Of a stretch of 64,000 bases of DNA, positions 17,859 through 27,894 are shown in pieces; the stretch's first letter is position 1, and each line of letters begins with the position of its first letter. The DNA comes from JAGOVB01 sp964481175 (GTDB taxonomy: Bacteria > Patescibacteriota > Minisyncoccia > Phycocordibacterales > PALSA-1337). A program made the translations under genes and the position numbers. The notes beneath the pieces were generated by a model. It saw only the letters and a program-made list of their open reading frames with translations, ran no database searches and had not been told where the DNA came from. The stretch spans positions 1 to 64,000 of the forward strand of contig CAYZSZ010000001.1 in assembly GCA_964481175.1 (NCBI GenBank). The letters run 5' to 3'.

Positions 17859-17890
17859 AAAAAAGCCCCTTGACCAAGGGTGCTTTTTTG
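17859..17890 (+). terminator. rho-independent terminator after dnaK
   Basis: The stem AAAAAAGCcCCTTG/CAAGGgtGCTTTTTT ends in a T run that also begins the next promoter. Confidence 0.8.
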
Positions 17891-17897
17891 TTATAGT
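17889..17897 (+). promoter_or_regulatory. extended -10 (TG-T-TATAGT)
   Basis: The box is fused to the dnaK terminator tail and ends nine bases before ATG 17907. Confidence 0.55.
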
Positions 17898-17906
17898 GAA
17901 GCCACT

Positions 17907-20900
17907 ATGAAAAAACTAATCCCGGTAATCCTATTTTCTTTATTGCTGCCAGTTTTTGTTGTTTTTGCTCAGACTCCGGCATATAAAGACATGACTTATG
18001 TGAGTGGCTTTGCTCCAGCAACTTCGATGGAGTTTGCCCCGGACGGTAGAATATTTGTAGCAGAACGTGGAGGTAAGGTGCGAGTCATCAAAAACGGCCA
18101 GCTACTACCGACGCCTTTTTTGACTGTCTCTGTGGCACTAAATGGAGAACGTGGTCTAAGCGGTATCACACTCGACCCAAACTTTAGAACAAATGGGTAT
18201 GTTTATATCTATTACACACGTGCAAACGAACCTATAAAAAATAGACTCAGCAGATTTACCGTAAGCGCAACAAATCCAGATGTAGCAGACCCGAACTCTG
18301 AAAAAATACTCATTGATGATATTGGATCTGACTCAGGCATACACAATGGCGGGGCACTGCACTTTGGTAAAGACGGAAAACTATATGTCGCTGTCGGTGA
18401 CGGTGGGTCATTCCGAGCAAATGCACAAATTCTTACGAATCTATCTGGAAAGATTTTAAGAATAAATCCAGACGGGACTATTCCAAATGATAATCCATTT
18501 ATCGGATACTCTCTACCAGGAGTGCGCACTGAGATCTGGGCATTTGGCTTTAGAAATCCATTTACGTTTGCAGTAGACCCGGTGAGTGGAAAGATCTATG
18601 TAAACGACGTAGGCGAAACAACGTGGGAAGAGATTAATATCTTGCAACGTGACGGTAACTACACATGGCCAAGATGTGAAGGTCCGCAAAATACTGGGGT
18701 AGGTGAATGCGCTGATTCAGATTTCCAGTATCCACTATACGCCTACAATCACAATAAAAAAGGGGCTTCAATAACTGGTGCCGCTTTTTACAAAGGAGAC
18801 TACTACTTTGGTGATATGGTTTTAAAGGTTATTCGAAAGATGAATTCGAATAATGCTGTTTCCGATTTTATTTCTACATCAGAACTACCTGTAGATATCG
18901 ATGCGGGCCCAGATGGAAACTTGTATTACCTAGGTTATGGGGGAAAGGTGATGAAAATAGTTGCTCAGGACACTCCAATAAACGGTTTATGCGCGGTGAC
19001 CGTAGTAAATATCTGCCACTCAGGAACTTTCACCGACCTACCTGACTCTGCAACACATGCACTATGGAGCTGTGTCGGATCATCTGGAGGAACAACAGCT
19101 TCATGTAGTGTACCGCTCAGCTCCAACAAGCTGCCAACTGCAACCATTACTACTCCAGTTGTAAATGCAAAGTACAACGCTGGCCAAACTATATCTTTTT
19201 CCGGAACAGGGACAGATCCCGAAGACGGCACACTACCCGCAAGTGCTTTTTCTTGGTCAGTAGTGTTTCATCACAATACTCACACACATCCATTCCTTGG
19301 CCCAATCACTGGAAAGACTGGAGATTCTTTTGTTGTACCAAACACAGGAGAGCTTGCAGATGATGTCTGGTATCGTATATATCTCACTGTAACTGATTCG
19401 AAAGGTGCAAAGAGCGAAGTGTATAGAGATGTATATCCAAATGTAGTAACACTAACCTTTAGAACAAACCCGGCAGGAAAAAATGTTACCGTAGACGGGC
19501 AACCACAGACTACACCTTACGTAGTTAAAAGTGTTGTGGGTATGAAACGTATCATATCGGTAGATTCACAAGATTTCTTTGAGTGGTCAAACAATGGCGC
19601 ACGCGAGCAGACTATAACTACACCAACTACAGATACTGCCTATACCGCATCATTTAGTGCTCCAAGACCGACAAGTGTTGTTATGCAGCCATACTACGGC
19701 TCAGGTGATCTTTCTATTCACATGCAAAAAGAAGTTGACGATCGTATTGGAGGGAATATGGCTAATGCCACAACAAAATCACTTTGGTACACTCGAGGCT
19801 CAAACACAGCGGCTTGGGAGCAAAATCCATTCACATTTCTTCGTGGTAATGGGATCGGTATCGATCTCAATGGACAATCACCGTGGAACTCACTAGGTCA
19901 GTATGCTCGATCTGGTACGTTGATTTCGCCTCGACATATTATCTTTGCCAAACATTTTCGTCTTAGTGCTGGGACAACAGTTGTCTTTGTAGATTCAACA
20001 AATAGAATTGTCGAAAGAACAATTGAAAAAGTAGAGCTCGCGCCAGACCCACTAGATATTGGTGTTGGATTACTAAACAAAGATGTACCAGAGAATATTC
20101 CTTTTTATCCGATTATCTCCCGAAGTATTTGGCAGCAATATCTTGGCAACGTTGGAACAAATGTAGATATTCCTATCATTTATCTCGACCTTGAAGACAA
20201 GATTGGGGTTCATGTAATCAAAGCAAATGCACTCTACAGCAACAGCGCCAACCTTTCACACGTAAAAGGCACAGGAAAACGAGCTGAGTTCGACGAACCA
20301 ATAGTACTAGGTGACTCCGGAAATCCTGCTTTCGCAATTATTGGTGGTCAACCCGTGCTCTTGTTTACCCACTTTGATTTTCCATTTGGACCAAACTTCG
20401 CTACCCATTTCGATCTGATCAATGGTCTGATGACAAAACTGGGTGGAGGCTACCAATTGTCGACTTTGGATTTGTCACGCTTTGATACCTCAGTGCCAAA
20501 ATTTACTCTAACAGTATCAAAACCGATTGGAGGGACTGTTATTGCCGCTGGTGGAATAAACTGTGGTACAAACTGCTCCGCTCAATACAATAAAGATACC
20601 GAGGTTTCACTTGCAGCAGATAAGGCTACAGGATATGTATTTAGCGGCTGGTCTGGTGACTGTACGGGAACTGGCCTTTGTACTGTAAAAATGGATAAAG
20701 CAAAAACAGTCACTGCGAATTTCACAGTGGCTAACACTGCGCCTATTGCACAAAATGCGACCTTTACATTTTCTGGAACTTCAACAACAGTGGCACTTTC
20801 TGCAAGTGATGCACAAAACGATTCACTCACATACACACTAAGTACACTTTCAACTCCAAAAGGGACTTTGACCAAAGTAAACGAAACGACATACACATAT

Positions 20901-22124
20901 ACACTTAAAACACCACTTCCAACCACTTCATTCACTGAGACTTTTACATTTACAGCAAGCGACGGGCGCCTAGCAAGTAACAACGCTACCATAACATTGC
21001 AGTACACAGTAACAGCTCCACCAAAATACAATCTTACTGTTTCAAAAACAGGGCAGGGCACAATACAAGGAACTGGTATTTCATGTGGAGTAGACTGTGC
21101 CGAACAAATAAATGCCGGTAGTGTTATTTCACTTCTTGCAATACCTGCTTCTGGATACACATTTAGTAGATGGACGGGCGACTGTACGAGCACCTCAATC
21201 TCTTGTTCGGTTACATTGGACAAGCCAAAGACTGTTAATGCAATCTTTGTTCTGGCTTTGAATCTAGACGCAGATGGAGACGGTATACTACTCCCACTAG
21301 ACAAATGTCCAAACACACTTCCTGCCGTTCGAAATCAAGTAAACCGTGCTGGATGTGTCCGACCAAAACTTACTAAGTTCACAACCAAACCAGTTGTAGA
21401 AGATGACATCAGTGCAGTTCCAAACGTTGAGCTCGGTATAAACAATGTTGGAAAAATCAAATTCAACACACCAGTAGCACTTACTCGCGAGAATGCTGTA
21501 ATCGACATAGACGCAAACGTTATTATTGAACAAGACAAAGTGGAGATTAAATCTTCAGTAATTCCTGAGCTCAACAGGCCAGCAACTATCACTCTCTACA
21601 ATATCGACGAAAAAAATCCTCGTATTCTGCGTGACGGCGTAGTCTGTTCTGAGCCGCAGTGTAAGATAGAGTCATTCTCAAATGGAACACTGGTCTTTAC
21701 GGTTAGCGGCTTTTCGCTCTATACTGTAGAAGAGACTCCGGTCACTGCCACATCTACTCCTAACGTCGAAGAAAAACCAAAACGTAGAGGTGGTGGAGGG
21801 GGAGGGGGAGGCGGAGGTGCTCCAAAATCTGCAACCTCAAACGAAGAGTTGATCGCACAGCTTACTGCTCAACTCAACATGCTTATCGCCGAACTAAATA
21901 GACTGACAGGCGGAAGCATGCTCACTTCAGACCTTACACAAGGTATGCGTGGAGCAGAGGTCACAAAATTACAAAACAAACTTACTGCAAAAGGATTCCC
22001 AGTAAGTTCTAGCGGATACTACGGAACACAGACAACAACAGCAGTAAAGAAATTTCAGACAAGTAAAGGCATCACACCGACAGGAAATGTAGGTCCCCTT
22101 ACTCGAGCTCAACTAAACAAATAA
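17907..22124 (+). CDS. secreted multidomain protein: PQQ-type sugar dehydrogenase propeller, trypsin-like protease fold, repeats, peptidoglycan-binding domain
   Basis: The product is about 1405 residues; the start at ATG 17907 gives a clean signal peptide (MKKLIPVILFSLLLPVFVVFA). Domains in order: glucose/sorbosone dehydrogenase-like beta-propeller (about 25-345; GLSGITLDPNF, WAFGFRNPFTF, GNYTWPRCEG); beta-sandwich regions (about 380-590); a chymotrypsin-like region with AKHF, LDIGVGLL and LGDSGNPAF as probable His (near 682), Asp (near 717) and Ser (near 804); two InlB-like repeats (about 865-940 and 1040-1115) around a cadherin-like domain; a thrombospondin-3-like DADGDG motif; a ten-glycine linker (near 1295); and a C-terminal PG_binding_1 domain (QGMRGAEVTKLQNKL) that would hold it on the wall. 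It is free-standing and sits directly before the dnaJ-like gene. Confidence 0.85.
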   Translation: MKKLIPVILFSLLLPVFVVFAQTPAYKDMTYVSGFAPATSMEFAPDGRIFVAERGGKVRVIKNGQLLPTPFLTVSVALNGERGLSGITLDPNFRTNGYVYIYYTRANEPIKNRLSRFTVSATNPDVADPNSEKILIDDIGSDSGIHNGGALHFGKDGKLYVAVGDGGSFRANAQILTNLSGKILRINPDGTIPNDNPFIGYSLPGVRTEIWAFGFRNPFTFAVDPVSGKIYVNDVGETTWEEINILQRDGNYTWPRCEGPQNTGVGECADSDFQYPLYAYNHNKKGASITGAAFYKGDYYFGDMVLKVIRKMNSNNAVSDFISTSELPVDIDAGPDGNLYYLGYGGKVMKIVAQDTPINGLCAVTVVNICHSGTFTDLPDSATHALWSCVGSSGGTTASCSVPLSSNKLPTATITTPVVNAKYNAGQTISFSGTGTDPEDGTLPASAFSWSVVFHHNTHTHPFLGPITGKTGDSFVVPNTGELADDVWYRIYLTVTDSKGAKSEVYRDVYPNVVTLTFRTNPAGKNVTVDGQPQTTPYVVKSVVGMKRIISVDSQDFFEWSNNGAREQTITTPTTDTAYTASFSAPRPTSVVMQPYYGSGDLSIHMQKEVDDRIGGNMANATTKSLWYTRGSNTAAWEQNPFTFLRGNGIGIDLNGQSPWNSLGQYARSGTLISPRHIIFAKHFRLSAGTTVVFVDSTNRIVERTIEKVELAPDPLDIGVGLLNKDVPENIPFYPIISRSIWQQYLGNVGTNVDIPIIYLDLEDKIGVHVIKANALYSNSANLSHVKGTGKRAEFDEPIVLGDSGNPAFAIIGGQPVLLFTHFDFPFGPNFATHFDLINGLMTKLGGGYQLSTLDLSRFDTSVPKFTLTVSKPIGGTVIAAGGINCGTNCSAQYNKDTEVSLAADKATGYVFSGWSGDCTGTGLCTVKMDKAKTVTANFTVANTAPIAQNATFTFSGTSTTVALSASDAQNDSLTYTLSTLSTPKGTLTKVNETTYTYTLKTPLPTTSFTETFTFTASDGRLASNNATITLQYTVTAPPKYNLTVSKTGQGTIQGTGISCGVDCAEQINAGSVISLLAIPASGYTFSRWTGDCTSTSISCSVTLDKPKTVNAIFVLALNLDADGDGILLPLDKCPNTLPAVRNQVNRAGCVRPKLTKFTTKPVVEDDISAVPNVELGINNVGKIKFNTPVALTRENAVIDIDANVIIEQDKVEIKSSVIPELNRPATITLYNIDEKNPRILRDGVVCSEPQCKIESFSNGTLVFTVSGFSLYTVEETPVTATSTPNVEEKPKRRGGGGGGGGGGAPKSATSNEELIAQLTAQLNMLIAELNRLTGGSMLTSDLTQGMRGAEVTKLQNKLTAKGFPVSSSGYYGTQTTTAVKKFQTSKGITPTGNVGPLTRAQLNK

Positions 22125-22967
22125 ATGGCAAAAGACTTTTATAAAATTTTAGGGGTTGAAAAAAATGCTTCGCAAGACGAAATCAAAAAAGCATTTCGTA
22201 AACTCGCGCACCAATATCATCCAGACAAAAACAAAGGTGATGATACAAAGTTCAAAGAAGTAAACGAAGCATACACCGTTCTATCAGACGAACAGAAGCG
22301 AAAGCAATACGACATGTACGGCAATACTGACGCTGGTTTTGGAGGATTCAATGGAGCTCAAGGCTTTGGCGGCTTTGATTTTTCTCAGTTCACACAAAAT
22401 GGCCAATCATTTGAGTTTGATCTAGGAGATGTCTTCAATGATTTTTTTGGTGGAGCACGACGTCCTAGAAAAGGAAGAAACATCACCATCGATATCCAAC
22501 TCACATTCAAAGAGGCCGCATTTGGAACAGAACGTGAGATTTCAAACGGTAAAGAAAAGATCACCGTAAAGATTCCATCAGGTATCAACAATGGCGAAGG
22601 ACTACGTGTAAGCGGCAAAGGAGAGACAGGAGAAGCTGGTCCAGGAGATCTCATCGTCCGTATCTGGGTTGCAGAGCACAAAACGCTTCGACGTGAGGGC
22701 TACAATGTAATCACTCAAGTCAAAGTAAAACTTTCATTAGCACTTTTGGGTGGAGAAATAACAGTGGAATCGCTCGATGGAAACATCGAAGTAAAAGTGC
22801 CACAAGGTGTCATCCACGGTGAAATGCTCCGTATAAAAGGAAAGGGAATACAGCACGAAAATGGCAAGCGTGGGGATATGTACGTGGCTATACTTATCGA
22901 TATTCCTCGAAAACTCTCAAAATCAGCCACAAAGCTAGTTGAAGAATTAAAGAAAGAGGGTATATAA
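22125..22967 (+). CDS. dnaJ: DnaJ-like co-chaperone without zinc finger (CbpA type)
   Basis: The 280-residue protein has a J domain (residues 4-67) with HPD at 32-34, a Gly/Phe-rich linker (about 70-110) and the two C-terminal beta domains ([39 protein letters not shown]). The CxxCxGxG zinc repeats are missing, so it is a class B / CbpA-like J protein and may be the working partner of the DnaK here. It starts directly after the preceding stop. Confidence 0.9.
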   Translation: MAKDFYKILGVEKNASQDEIKKAFRKLAHQYHPDKNKGDDTKFKEVNEAYTVLSDEQKRKQYDMYGNTDAGFGGFNGAQGFGGFDFSQFTQNGQSFEFDLGDVFNDFFGGARRPRKGRNITIDIQLTFKEAAFGTEREISNGKEKITVKIPSGINNGEGLRVSGKGETGEAGPGDLIVRIWVAEHKTLRREGYNVITQVKVKLSLALLGGEITVESLDGNIEVKVPQGVIHGEMLRIKGKGIQHENGKRGDMYVAILIDIPRKLSKSATKLVEELKKEGI

Positions 22968-22968
22968 T
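22963..22968 (+). promoter_or_regulatory. -10 TATAAT for trpS
   Basis: The box covers the stop of the dnaJ-like gene and ends eight bases before ATG 22977. Confidence 0.5.
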
Positions 22969-22976
22969 AGAGTGCA

Positions 22977-23888
22977 ATGAAAAAGATACTGCTCTCAGGA
23001 GTAAAACCGACTGGCCGTCCTCACTTAGGAAACTTTTTTGGTGCCATGAAGCAGTGGGTAAATTTACAGAACGATTATGAAATGTACGTCATGATCGCTG
23101 ATTATCATGCCCTCAACTTTATCCAGAATAAAGATGAAATGCTCTCTCAGACTGAAGAAATGATTAAAGACTATTTGGCAATCGGTCTCGATCCAGAAAA
23201 AGTCACTTTCTTTAAGCAATCTGATGTGAGCGCTCACACCGAGCTAGCTTGGATTTTTGACACCATCACCACAGTTCCGTATCTCATGCGTGCACATGCC
23301 TACAAAGACAAAGATGGGGATGTGAGCGTAGGAACTTTTAACTATCCGATGCTCATGGCAGCAGATATTCTTTTGTATGACACCGACATTGTCCCTGTCG
23401 GCCAAGACCAAAAGCAACATATCGAAATCACTCGTGACACTGCAATAAAATTCAACAATGCATTTGGTGACGTATTTAAGCTTCCTGAAGAACTGATCCA
23501 AAAAGAAGTAGCGGTAGTTCCTGGCACCGATGGACGAAAGATGTCAAAGAGTTACAAAAACACAATTCCACTTTTCGCTACTTATGAAGAGATTCAAAAA
23601 GCGGTGATGAGTATCGTCACTGACTCTGGTGGAGACATCCCAAAGAACGTCTACGAAATACACAAACTCTTCGGAAACGTCGACCAGTTCTATGCAGAAA
23701 ATAAAGGCAAATACAAAGTCCTCAAAGAAAAACTGATCGAAGATATTGAGGCCTTCATAAAGCCCCTCCGCGAGCGACGAGAGAAAGTCAGTGTTCAAGG
23801 AGTCCTCGAGAAAGGAAAGGTCCGAGCAAAGGAAAGAGCCGACAGAAAACTAGAAGAAGTAAAAAAGGCCATCGGCGTCCTCAAATAA
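22977..23888 (+). CDS. trpS: tryptophanyl-tRNA synthetase
   Basis: The 303-residue class I synthetase has the HIGH-like motif in GRPHLGNFFGAM, the GQDQKQHIEITRD block and KMSKS in GRKMSKSYKN. Length is slightly short of the usual 330. It starts a run with scpA and scpB, two bases apart. Confidence 0.95.
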   Translation: MKKILLSGVKPTGRPHLGNFFGAMKQWVNLQNDYEMYVMIADYHALNFIQNKDEMLSQTEEMIKDYLAIGLDPEKVTFFKQSDVSAHTELAWIFDTITTVPYLMRAHAYKDKDGDVSVGTFNYPMLMAADILLYDTDIVPVGQDQKQHIEITRDTAIKFNNAFGDVFKLPEELIQKEVAVVPGTDGRKMSKSYKNTIPLFATYEEIQKAVMSIVTDSGGDIPKNVYEIHKLFGNVDQFYAENKGKYKVLKEKLIEDIEAFIKPLRERREKVSVQGVLEKGKVRAKERADRKLEEVKKAIGVLK

Positions 23889-23889
23889 C

Positions 23890-24609
23890 ATGTCATTCGT
23901 CATCAAACACGAACAATTTGAAGGGCCCCTCGATTTACTCCTCACACTGATTGAGAAGCGAAAATTGTTTGTGAATGATATATCACTTGCCAAAGTGACT
24001 GACGACTATGTTGCATATCTCCAGCAGAATTCTTTCACCATGGGTGACGCTGCGAGTTTTATCCTGATCGCCTCTACACTTCTTTTAATAAAGTCAAAGT
24101 CACTTCTTCCAGCACTTACTCTAACCGAAGAAGAAACAAACGATGTGTCCGATCTACAAACTCGCCTGACACTGTATGAAATATATCGCCGTGCATCATA
24201 CAAAATCAAAGCGCTTTTTGGAAAAACAATCTTGTTTGCTCGCAACCGACCAAAAGTAATCGACCCAGTTTTTTCTCCTGACCAGTCGATGACGTTGAAA
24301 AATCTGCACTTGGCAGTACTCAGTGTGCTCAATTCTCTCCCAAAGAAAGAAAAGCTACCCGAAGTAAAAGTAAAAAAGATCATGAGCCTCGAAGAGATGA
24401 TCGACAGTCTTTCTGGTCGCATTCAATCAAGCTTACGTATGAGCTTCAAAGATTTTTCTAAAACAAAAGAGCGTGTCGAGGTTATCGTGGGCTTTCTAGC
24501 ACTTTTGGAACTGGTAAAAAATGGCGTAGTGCAGGCCGAACAAAGCGAAACTTTCAGTGACATTCACATGGAGAGTAACAATATTGGAATTCCGCGGTAT
24601 AATGTCTAA
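23890..24609 (+). CDS. scpA: segregation and condensation protein ScpA
   Basis: The 239-residue kleisin has the N-terminal FEGPLDLLLTLIEKRKL motif and KVTDDYVAYL, with a C-terminal winged helix. ScpA bridges SMC heads with ScpB during chromosome condensation. It lies between trpS and scpB, which starts right after its stop. Confidence 0.94.
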   Translation: MSFVIKHEQFEGPLDLLLTLIEKRKLFVNDISLAKVTDDYVAYLQQNSFTMGDAASFILIASTLLLIKSKSLLPALTLTEEETNDVSDLQTRLTLYEIYRRASYKIKALFGKTILFARNRPKVIDPVFSPDQSMTLKNLHLAVLSVLNSLPKKEKLPEVKVKKIMSLEEMIDSLSGRIQSSLRMSFKDFSKTKERVEVIVGFLALLELVKNGVVQAEQSETFSDIHMESNNIGIPRYNV

Positions 24610-25119
24610 ATGACACTTGATGCACGCATTGAGGCTATCCTCTTTTGGAAAGCGGAGCCTATCAAAATCTCAAAGCTGGCAAGTCTTCTCGACAAACAAG
24701 AGGGGGATATTCGTGATGCACTCGAGGACCTAAAAGAAAAGCTCGAAGAAAGAGGCGTAGCCTTAGTCGAATGGGAAGACGAAGTCACTCTCACCACAGC
24801 GCCTGGAGTGAGTGAGCTTATTGAGTCGATGACAAAAGAAGAGTTGATGAAAGACCTGGGGAAAGCAGGTCTCGAAACTCTATCGATTGTCCTCTACAAA
24901 GGACCTATCAGCCGGGCAGACATCGACTACGTAAGAGGGGTAAACTCTGCCTTTATCCTGAGAAACTTGGCTATACGGGGTCTTATCATAAAAGAAGAAA
25001 ACAAATACAAGCCGACGCTTGAGTTGATTTCTCATTTGGGTATTAAAAACATCGAAGAATTACCAGATAAAGAAAGCATACTGGCCGAGCTCGATAAAGC
25101 CTTAGAGATCCATGAATAA
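24610..25119 (+). CDS. scpB: segregation and condensation protein ScpB
   Basis: The 169-residue tandem winged-helix protein has IEAILFWKAEPIKISKLASL, LGKAGLETLSIVLYKGPISR, the site YVRGVNSAFILRNLAIRGLI and the end YKPTLELISHLGI. It forms the SMC-ScpAB condensin. It overlaps the next gene by eight bases. Confidence 0.95.
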   Translation: MTLDARIEAILFWKAEPIKISKLASLLDKQEGDIRDALEDLKEKLEERGVALVEWEDEVTLTTAPGVSELIESMTKEELMKDLGKAGLETLSIVLYKGPISRADIDYVRGVNSAFILRNLAIRGLIIKEENKYKPTLELISHLGIKNIEELPDKESILAELDKALEIHE

Positions 25120-26806
25120 ATCTATATTTTCGATTCTCATAGCGATGCTCGTGTTGTTTATCGTATTTTCTATTGGCGTAAAGGAAAAAGTAAAGACACC
25201 CCTGGCAATCAAAACTGCTACGGTAGATTTCCAAAAAATCGATCCGCCGATTCTAACTGCGAGCTCTTCTATCGTGGTTATGTACACTGCATCTAGCTCA
25301 AAAGTCTTGTACGAAAAGAATCCAAACGAAGAGCTGCCGATCGCGAGTATCACAAAGCTTTTTACAGCATATGTTTCTTCCACCTCCGAACTTTTTCAGC
25401 CGATGCTCATCGAATCCAGCAATGATGCAGCTTTAAAGGTGACAAAGCCACGTACAGTCGAAACTATGAATGCGTTCGCACGTGGTGCAGGACTTACTCA
25501 TACAACTTTCTTTAACACTGTTGGCACGGACCGACCGGGACCGAACGTCTCTAGTGCATCTGATGTTTCAAAAGCAGTATATGCAATGTACATGACTCAG
25601 CACGGTCGTGAAATATTTGATATAAGCACCACAGTTACACCAAAAGCTACAAATAGATCACTCACCGACAAGCGAATCCCTTTTGAAATAGTCGGCGGTA
25701 AAACTGGCGAGACACCAAAAGCGGGACAGACGCTCACTCTTATAACCAAAGGACCAAACAATAGCTATTTAGTTTTTGTAGTACTCGGTTCAAAAGATCG
25801 TTTCGGGGACATGGTGACGCTCACAAACTGGGTTCATGATTCATTTTATCCAAAGCAAAAAGATCCATTACAAAAAATACAGTGGGTACTCGCAACAAGC
25901 ACTGCGGCCTGGGGTACTCGTGACGCACACTCTTTAGTTACTTTTAAAGACAAGATGTTCTTGATCGGTGGTGTAAATGGAAATGCAGTCGTTGATCCAA
26001 ATGGCATGGTTCGATACTGGGACGCACCCCACAAAAGCGATATTTGGGTTACAGAGGACGGTACAAATTGGAAGATGATTACCGACAAAGCACCGTGGAG
26101 CCAGCGACGTTCTGTCACTACCGCAGTGTTTAAAGACAAACTCTGGCTTATGGGTGGTTGGGATCAATACGGATTCAAATACGATAATCGTATTTGGTTT
26201 ACTGATGATGGAGTTACATGGACACTTGCCACTTCTACTAGCCCGCGTTGGGAGGGAAGAGAGGGACACACACTAAACGTACACGACGGCAAACTATGGT
26301 TGGTTGGTGGTGTGAACTTTGTAAAACGAACTACCTACAACGATGTTTGGTCATCCGAAGATGGCATAAACTGGAAACAAGTCACGGCAAACGCTCCTTG
26401 GTCACCTCGTTACGATCATGCTGTTTCTGTTTTCGACAATGAGTTGTATCTCACGGGTGGGCTACACATCGGCACACATACAACTGAGAGCGAAGTCTGG
26501 GTCAGCAAAGACGGACTCAACTGGGAGCACCGAGTACCTGAGTGGCCATCACGACTCGGACATATTTCTTATGTATTCAAAAATGCTTTGTGGATTACAG
26601 GAGGCTGGAATGCAACGGCTGATACAGGTATCAACGACACATGGTTTACGTATGATGGGGTAAAATGGCTAAAAACAGATACAGACGGTCCATGGATTGG
26701 TCGCGAAGACACTATGGGAGAAGTCTTTAAAAACAAAATGTGGCTTACAGGTGGGATGGACACAAACGAACACTGGAATAGCGATGTATACTATTCAAGT
26801 ATATGA
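25112..26806 (+). CDS. serine D,D-carboxypeptidase (S11) fused to a Kelch-like propeller
   Basis: The 564-residue protein has an N-terminal membrane anchor or signal (residues 5-22), then a penicillin-binding S11 domain: SITK at 79-82, SSN at 102-104 and KTG at 197-199. From about residue 270 five or six repeats of the type W-x-x-R-x-x-H...LWLxGG form a Kelch-like beta-propeller, with DxWxSxDGxxWxxxT in most repeats. The carboxypeptidase would trim D-Ala from stem peptides outside the membrane; the propeller may bind a partner or glycan (inference). It lies between scpB and ftsW with an ATGA overlap into ftsW. Confidence 0.85.
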   Translation: MNKSIFSILIAMLVLFIVFSIGVKEKVKTPLAIKTATVDFQKIDPPILTASSSIVVMYTASSSKVLYEKNPNEELPIASITKLFTAYVSSTSELFQPMLIESSNDAALKVTKPRTVETMNAFARGAGLTHTTFFNTVGTDRPGPNVSSASDVSKAVYAMYMTQHGREIFDISTTVTPKATNRSLTDKRIPFEIVGGKTGETPKAGQTLTLITKGPNNSYLVFVVLGSKDRFGDMVTLTNWVHDSFYPKQKDPLQKIQWVLATSTAAWGTRDAHSLVTFKDKMFLIGGVNGNAVVDPNGMVRYWDAPHKSDIWVTEDGTNWKMITDKAPWSQRRSVTTAVFKDKLWLMGGWDQYGFKYDNRIWFTDDGVTWTLATSTSPRWEGREGHTLNVHDGKLWLVGGVNFVKRTTYNDVWSSEDGINWKQVTANAPWSPRYDHAVSVFDNELYLTGGLHIGTHTTESEVWVSKDGLNWEHRVPEWPSRLGHISYVFKNALWITGGWNATADTGINDTWFTYDGVKWLKTDTDGPWIGREDTMGEVFKNKMWLTGGMDTNEHWNSDVYYSSI

Positions 26807-27894
26807 CAAAGAGAATTGATTCTTTATATCTAACTTCTGTAATTCTTATTACCGTGTTTGGTTTTGTTACTTTCTTTTCGGCTTCTTTTGGTTTACTTGT
26901 AAAAGATGACGCACTTGCAAACTCAGTGCTCTTTAATCAAAGCATTGGTCTCCTCTTGGGAATAATCGCATTCTTTGTTGCGTCTCGAGTAAACTATTTA
27001 TTTTACCGAAAACATGCCTTGGCTATTTTTGCTGCCACGCTATGCGTAAACGTTCTTTTGTTTATACCGAGCCTGACACTAAAGCACGGTGGTGCATCTC
27101 GTTGGCTAGACTTTAGATATTTTACTATTCAACCATCTGAACTTTTAAAAATTGGTTTTATCATATACCTCGGTGGCTGGCTTGCATTTGTCAAAACAAA
27201 AATTGAAAGCATCAAATTTGGAATCGCACCATTTCTTTGTATTATCGGCATTGTCTCGATTTTGCTACTCGCACAGTCTGATACAGACACCCTAGTCGTG
27301 ATCGGACTTACTGGGATTACTATGCTTTTTGTGGCTGGAGCAAAGATACGACATATCGCTTTAATCGGTCTTTTAGCAGTCATTTTCTTGTCAGCTATCA
27401 TTATGGTGCGACCGTATGCTAGACAGCGTGTAATGACCTATTTAAACCCAAATAATGACCCTCAGGGCTCTAGTTACCAGATACAGCAGTCACTTATCGC
27501 CATCGGTTCAGGAGGACTTACAGGGCGCGGTTTTGGTCAAAGTATTCAAAAGTTCAGCTATCTGCCAGAGCCAGTAGGGGACTCTATATTTGCTGTTGCC
27601 GCAGAAGAGTTTGGATTTATCGGTATGTTTATTATGTTGTGTTTATATGTATTTTTTGTTCAAAGAACGTTTAAAATCGCCGCACGAGCACCAGATACAT
27701 TTAGTAGACTAGTGGTCCTCGGAATTGGTATACTAGTCGTAGTTGAGTCATTTATGAATATCAGTGCCATGCTAGGAGTGATACCCCTTACCGGTCAGCC
27801 ACTACTGTTTGTGAGTCACGGTGGAACGGCTTTGGCTATCATCCTCGGAGCATCTGGTATCATTGCAAATATCTCAAGATACCAACAACGATGA
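26803..27894 (+). CDS. ftsW: SEDS-family glycosyltransferase FtsW/RodA
   Basis: The 363-residue polytopic protein has about ten membrane spans. Diagnostic motifs are HGGASRWLDF, QPSELLKIGF, YQIQQSLIAIGSGGLTGRGF, FAVAAEEFGFIG and the end NISAMLGVIPLTGQPLLFVSHGG. It polymerises lipid II at the septum with a partner PBP such as the ftsI product near 61 kb. It is followed by murG with an ATGA overlap; the pairing favours FtsW over RodA. Confidence 0.93.
   Translation: MTKRIDSLYLTSVILITVFGFVTFFSASFGLLVKDDALANSVLFNQSIGLLLGIIAFFVASRVNYLFYRKHALAIFAATLCVNVLLFIPSLTLKHGGASRWLDFRYFTIQPSELLKIGFIIYLGGWLAFVKTKIESIKFGIAPFLCIIGIVSILLLAQSDTDTLVVIGLTGITMLFVAGAKIRHIALIGLLAVIFLSAIIMVRPYARQRVMTYLNPNNDPQGSSYQIQQSLIAIGSGGLTGRGFGQSIQKFSYLPEPVGDSIFAVAAEEFGFIGMFIMLCLYVFFVQRTFKIAARAPDTFSRLVVLGIGILVVVESFMNISAMLGVIPLTGQPLLFVSHGGTALAIILGASGIIANISRYQQR

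Noticed and set aside
20582..21316. 244-codon minus-strand ORF antisense to the large secreted protein
   Set aside because: It lies wholly inside a strongly supported gene with clear domains, has a valine- and serine-rich composition typical of antisense frames, and shows no promoter or motif.
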